This document shows positions 14,175 to 16,925 of a DNA stretch of 16,925 bases, one piece after another. How positions within the stretch are numbered: the first letter of the stretch is position 1; the number at the start of each line of letters is the position of its first letter. The notes under the pieces are model-generated. The model saw only the letters and a list, made by a program, of their open reading frames with translations, made no database searches and was not told the DNA's origin. A program made the position numbers and the translations under genes. Source of the stretch: Methanosarcina sp. UBA5 (GTDB taxonomy: Archaea > Halobacteriota > Methanosarcinia > Methanosarcinales > Methanosarcinaceae); contig NZ_DAVG01000093.1 of assembly GCF_002505485.1 (NCBI RefSeq), forward strand, positions 252 through 17,176, written 5' to 3'.

Positions 14175-15662
14175 ATGAGATTAACAAAATCTATTTGCCC
14201 AGAATGCAAAAGAATAATTGAAGCTTCGATCTTCGAGGAAAATGGGAAAATAGTAATTGGAAAAGAATGTCCTGATCATGGGAATTTCAGGGACGTCTAT
14301 TGGTCAGATGCTGAACTCTACAGAAAGTTCGAAAGGTACTCATATACAGGAACAGGAATTTCAAACTTCCAGAGCTCCAGTTTCTTGAATTGCCCTTTTG
14401 GTTGCGGGATCTGTCAAGATCATGAATCAGGGACTTTGCTTGCAAACATAGATATCACTAATAGATGCAACCTTAGATGCCCTGTCTGTTTTGCAAACGC
14501 AAGAGTAAAGGGCGTCGTTTTCGAACCAAGCTTCGAAGAAATCCGGAAGATGATGGAAACACTTAGAAACGAGAAACCTGTTCCTTGCTCAGCTATTCAG
14601 TTTTCAGGCGGAGAGCCGACAGTAAGAGATGATCTTCCAGAGATAATTGAAATGGCCCAAAAGCTGGGGTTTGCGCAAATCCAGGTAGCAAGTAATGGGA
14701 TTCGCCTTGCGAATAGCCCTGAATACTGCAAAAAGTTAAAAGATACTACATTGCGTACTATTTATCTTGCTTTTGATGGGGTCACTCCAGATCCTTATAT
14801 CGAAACCAGGGGTTTTAATGCCCTGCCTTTGAAGAAAAAGGCTATTGAAAATTGCAGGATTTGCGGGCCTGAAAGTATTGTGCTTGTCCCAACTCTTGCA
14901 AAAGGTGTAAATGACTTCCAAATAGGGGGGATCATCCGTTATGCAGCCGAAAATCTTGACATTGTAAAGGGAGTAAATTTCCAGCCTATTGCATTTACAG
15001 GAAGAATAGATAAGTCTCAGAGAGAACAGAAGAGAATTACCATACCCGACGTCATAAAGCTTGCAGAAGAACAGACTAACGGAGAGATTCCCCGTAACGC
15101 CTGGTACCCGGTATCTTTTGTGGTTCCTATAAGCCGTTTCCTATCGGCTGTGAGAAAAGTTCCTATTCCGGAGTTGACAGTTCATCCACACTGCGGTGCT
15201 GGAACCTACATTTTCTTTGAAGAAGGACACTTTATCCCAATTACAAATTTTCTTGATGTGGAAGGTTTTACTGAATTCCTGACGGAAATAATTCCTGAGA
15301 TGAATGGAAAAGTTAGTAGAGTTCTGACCCTTTCAAAGGTTTTAAGGCAAGTACCAAGGTACATTGACGAGAAGAAGGGACCTAAATCCATAAATGTAGT
15401 CCAGATGATCCTCGGCGTTCTTAAAAAAGGTGACATGGAAAATACATCTCGTTTTCATAGAAACACACTATTCATCGGAACAATGCATTTCCAGGATCTA
15501 TATAACATAGACCTCGAAAGAGTCAAAAAGTGTGGGGTACATTATGCCATACCAGATGGTAGAATAATTCCTTTCTGCACATATAACATATTTCATAGAG
15601 ACTCCGTTGAATCAAAGTTCTCTGTGCCTTATGTACAAGAGAGTAAACCTGAACAAGAATAA
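14175..15662 (+). CDS. Radical SAM protein of the tetraether lipid synthase (Tes / MJ0619) family
   Basis: 495 residues, similar to MJ0619-type proteins (~500). N-terminal zinc/rubredoxin-like knuckle: C8-PE-C11 and C32-PDHG. Next, NC73PFGC77GIC80 for an auxiliary cluster. Then the radical SAM motif C98-NLR-C102-PV-C105 preceded by NIDITNR, and SGGEPT (144-149). A TIM-barrel body includes LAFDGVTPDPYI and LVPTLAKGVNDFQIG. The C-terminus has HPHCGAGTYIF and HYAIPDGRIIPFCTYNIFHR, giving further cysteines. Tes joins phytanyl chains of archaeal lipids by radical C-C coupling to form tetraether or macrocyclic lipids; paralogues may do other lipid C-H chemistry such as ring formation, so the exact reaction here is open. 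GGATGG precedes the ATG by 4 nt. It stands alone on its strand; its tail and stop lie in a tandem duplication. Confidence 0.85.
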   Translation: MRLTKSICPECKRIIEASIFEENGKIVIGKECPDHGNFRDVYWSDAELYRKFERYSYTGTGISNFQSSSFLNCPFGCGICQDHESGTLLANIDITNRCNLRCPVCFANARVKGVVFEPSFEEIRKMMETLRNEKPVPCSAIQFSGGEPTVRDDLPEIIEMAQKLGFAQIQVASNGIRLANSPEYCKKLKDTTLRTIYLAFDGVTPDPYIETRGFNALPLKKKAIENCRICGPESIVLVPTLAKGVNDFQIGGIIRYAAENLDIVKGVNFQPIAFTGRIDKSQREQKRITIPDVIKLAEEQTNGEIPRNAWYPVSFVVPISRFLSAVRKVPIPELTVHPHCGAGTYIFFEEGHFIPITNFLDVEGFTEFLTEIIPEMNGKVSRVLTLSKVLRQVPRYIDEKKGPKSINVVQMILGVLKKGDMENTSRFHRNTLFIGTMHFQDLYNIDLERVKKCGVHYAIPDGRIIPFCTYNIFHRDSVESKFSVPYVQESKPEQE

Positions 15663-15704
15663 CAGATTTAAAATAACTGAACAAGAATAATAGAGTTAAA
15701 ATAG
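15649..15704 (+). repeat. 28-bp tandem duplication across the stop codon of the radical SAM gene
   Basis: Units 15649-15676 and 15677-15704 match at 25 of 28 positions. Unit 1 encodes the final PEQE and the TAA; unit 2 repeats it downstream, ctgaacaagaataa included. This is an older slippage duplication that left the protein end unchanged. Confidence 0.8.
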
Positions 15705-15810
15705 ATTTAGGGAGACCAAAAAAGTTTAGTTACTTCCAACATAGAAGAATTGTTACTGAAATTGCTGAATAAAAACTGCTTCTTTTACTCATTTTAAGTT
15801 ATCTCTAAAC

Positions 15811-15965
15811 TTAGAACTTATCCTAAAAGTAAGTAAGAGCGTGTTTTAATCTTACAATAAGTCTATAATATCTTAGTATCATCAGATATCTGGCATTATC
15901 CAGATTGCATATGTGGCTAATTGTAAAAGTTACAGTTCGTCACAGCATTTCAGGATAGGCTCTAA
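15811..15965. mobile_element. MITE-like element with ~18-bp imperfect terminal inverted repeats
   Basis: Left end ttagaacttatcctaaaa (15811-15828) and right end tttcaggataggctctaa (15948-15965) are inverted repeats with three transition mismatches. The direct string ctctaaa occurs at both outer edges (15803-15809 and 15960-15966). The interior is noncoding and has a hairpin ATCTGG-CATTAT-CCAGAT (15888-15905). A related end, atttcaggataagctc, occurs alone at 3518-3533, and a weaker one (aatttaggataacgc) near 8897. This suggests a dispersed IS-end family. Confidence 0.45.
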
Positions 15966-15986
15966 ATCAGAAGGATGGGGAATAAT

Positions 15987-16925
15987 ATGACATGGAAATA
16001 TCGTGGGGAATTATTTGTCCGACATAGAAATAATCCGATACTCACCGTTGATTACTGGCCGTATGAAGTCAGTTCGGTGTTTAACCCTGCAGCGATTATG
16101 GTTGACAATACAACTGTATTACTGGTAAGGGTTGAAGACCACAGAGGTTTTTCTCATCTTACGGTAGCTAGAAGTAAGAATGGAATTGACAATTGGGAAA
16201 TTGATCCCAAACCAACCTTTACCTCGGACCCAACATACCATTCTGAAGAGATATATGGTATTGAAGATCCGCGGATAACTTATATTGATGAGATGGGAAA
16301 ATGGGCTATAGCATATACGGCTTATTCAGATTCTGGTCCATTAACGTCGCTTGCCTATACAGAAGATTTCGATAATTTTGAGCGAATAGGACCGATCATG
16401 CCGCCTGAAAATAAGGATGCTGCTATTTTTCCTGCAAGATTTAATGGCACATGGGCGATGTTACACAGGCCAGTATCTAATATTGTGGGTGCAAAGGCAA
16501 ATATATGGATATCTTTTTCGCCTGATATGAAATACTGGGGAGAACATGAAGTTCTTCTGTACGCTAGAGAAGGGGGATGGTGGGATGCCCGTAAGATTGG
16601 ATTATCCACTCCGCCAATGAAAACATCTGACGGATGGTTAATTATGTATTACGGGGTACGTCAGACAACATCTAAAAGGAGCTATCGGCTCGGACTTGCT
16701 CTTCTTGACCTTGAAGATCCTACAAAAGTGCTCCACAGGTCAGAAGGCTGGATTTTCGGGCCTCGTGAAATGTATGAGCGGACTGGAGACGTAAATGATG
16801 TTGTTTTCCCATGTGGATGGATCCTTGTGGGCGATGAACTCCACATTTATTATGGAAGCGCAGATATGTCTGTAGCAATGGCCAGTGCCAAAATGAGCGA
16901 TATTATGCAGTATATCCGTGAGTGT
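15987..16925 (+). CDS. GH130 glycoside phosphorylase (beta-mannoside type), 3' end beyond window
   Basis: 313 codons are present and the frame is open at the edge; GH130 proteins are usually 300-390 residues, so little may be missing. The five-bladed propeller motifs of the family are visible: SSVFNPAAI (30-37), VRVEDHRGFSHLTVARS (47-63), YGIEDPRIT (90-98, with Asp94 as the expected catalytic acid), AAIFPARF, WWDARKIGLSTPP, GWLIMYYGVR and DVNDVVFPCGW. GH130 enzymes cleave beta-1,2- or beta-1,4-mannosides with phosphate to give mannose 1-phosphate. The exact substrate cannot be told from sequence alone, and a few members are hydrolases. It probably acts in the cytoplasm: no signal peptide. ATG 15987 is chosen because GGATGGGG lies ~6 nt upstream; an in-frame ATG at 15975 is possible. 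It follows the MITE-like element by 21 nt. Confidence 0.88.
   Translation, partial: MTWKYRGELFVRHRNNPILTVDYWPYEVSSVFNPAAIMVDNTTVLLVRVEDHRGFSHLTVARSKNGIDNWEIDPKPTFTSDPTYHSEEIYGIEDPRITYIDEMGKWAIAYTAYSDSGPLTSLAYTEDFDNFERIGPIMPPENKDAAIFPARFNGTWAMLHRPVSNIVGAKANIWISFSPDMKYWGEHEVLLYAREGGWWDARKIGLSTPPMKTSDGWLIMYYGVRQTTSKRSYRLGLALLDLEDPTKVLHRSEGWIFGPREMYERTGDVNDVVFPCGWILVGDELHIYYGSADMSVAMASAKMSDIMQYIREC

Overview
The window looks like a stretch of a methanogenic archaeal chromosome, most likely Methanosarcina or a close relative. The reasons are: an archaeal type II glyceraldehyde-3-phosphate dehydrogenase, an archaeal-style phosphoglycerate kinase, a radical SAM enzyme of the MJ0619/tetraether-synthase type, a DUF2769 cysteine-rich protein, a TolB-like repeat surface protein, GGAGG-type ribosome binding sites, archaeal TATA boxes, and long AT-rich intergenic stretches. 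No tRNA, rRNA, CRISPR array or intact transposase was found. The species assignment is inference from recalled families, not from a search.

Layout. 1-967 (minus): the start of a secreted beta-propeller protein that runs off the left edge. 968-1918: noncoding. 1919-2788 (minus): a multi-membrane-span protein of the carotenoid hydratase (CruF/DUF422) type, inside a ~1.5 kb segment bracketed by two copies of a ~97 bp direct repeat (1679-1776 and 3216-3311). 3657-5009: a flavin disulfide-reductase-like oxidoreductase that lacks one redox cysteine. 5268-5819: a MntP-type manganese exporter with a structured leader. 6048-6458: a four-helix membrane protein. 6647-8647: a GH15 glucoamylase-type gene broken by a 16-bp tandem duplication, a stop codon and a slipped T-run. 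8730-8840: a 36-residue C2H2 zinc-finger protein. 9264-9590: a DUF2769 protein. 9685-9947 (minus): a probable frameshifted small gene. 9988-11226: pgk. 11227-12316: noncoding, with a MITE-like inverted-repeat element, short tandem repeats and another probable frameshifted small gene (12009-12274). 12317-13333: gap, followed by a nested stem-loop. 13334-14174: noncoding with debris. 14175-15662: Tes-like radical SAM protein. 15811-15965: a second MITE-like element. 15987-16925: a GH130 glycoside phosphorylase that runs off the right edge.

How the genes relate. pgk and gap catalyse adjacent steps of (gluco)neogenesis and are the clearest functional pair, but they are 1.09 kb apart and probably separately transcribed. 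The GH15 gene (alpha-glucan hydrolysis) and the GH130 gene (beta-mannoside phosphorolysis) point to carbohydrate turnover, though GH15 is broken here. Most other genes stand alone behind their own promoters. The window has unusually low gene density and many decay scars (three or four broken genes, several repeat families). It reads as a region undergoing gene loss and repeat expansion rather than as one compact new system.
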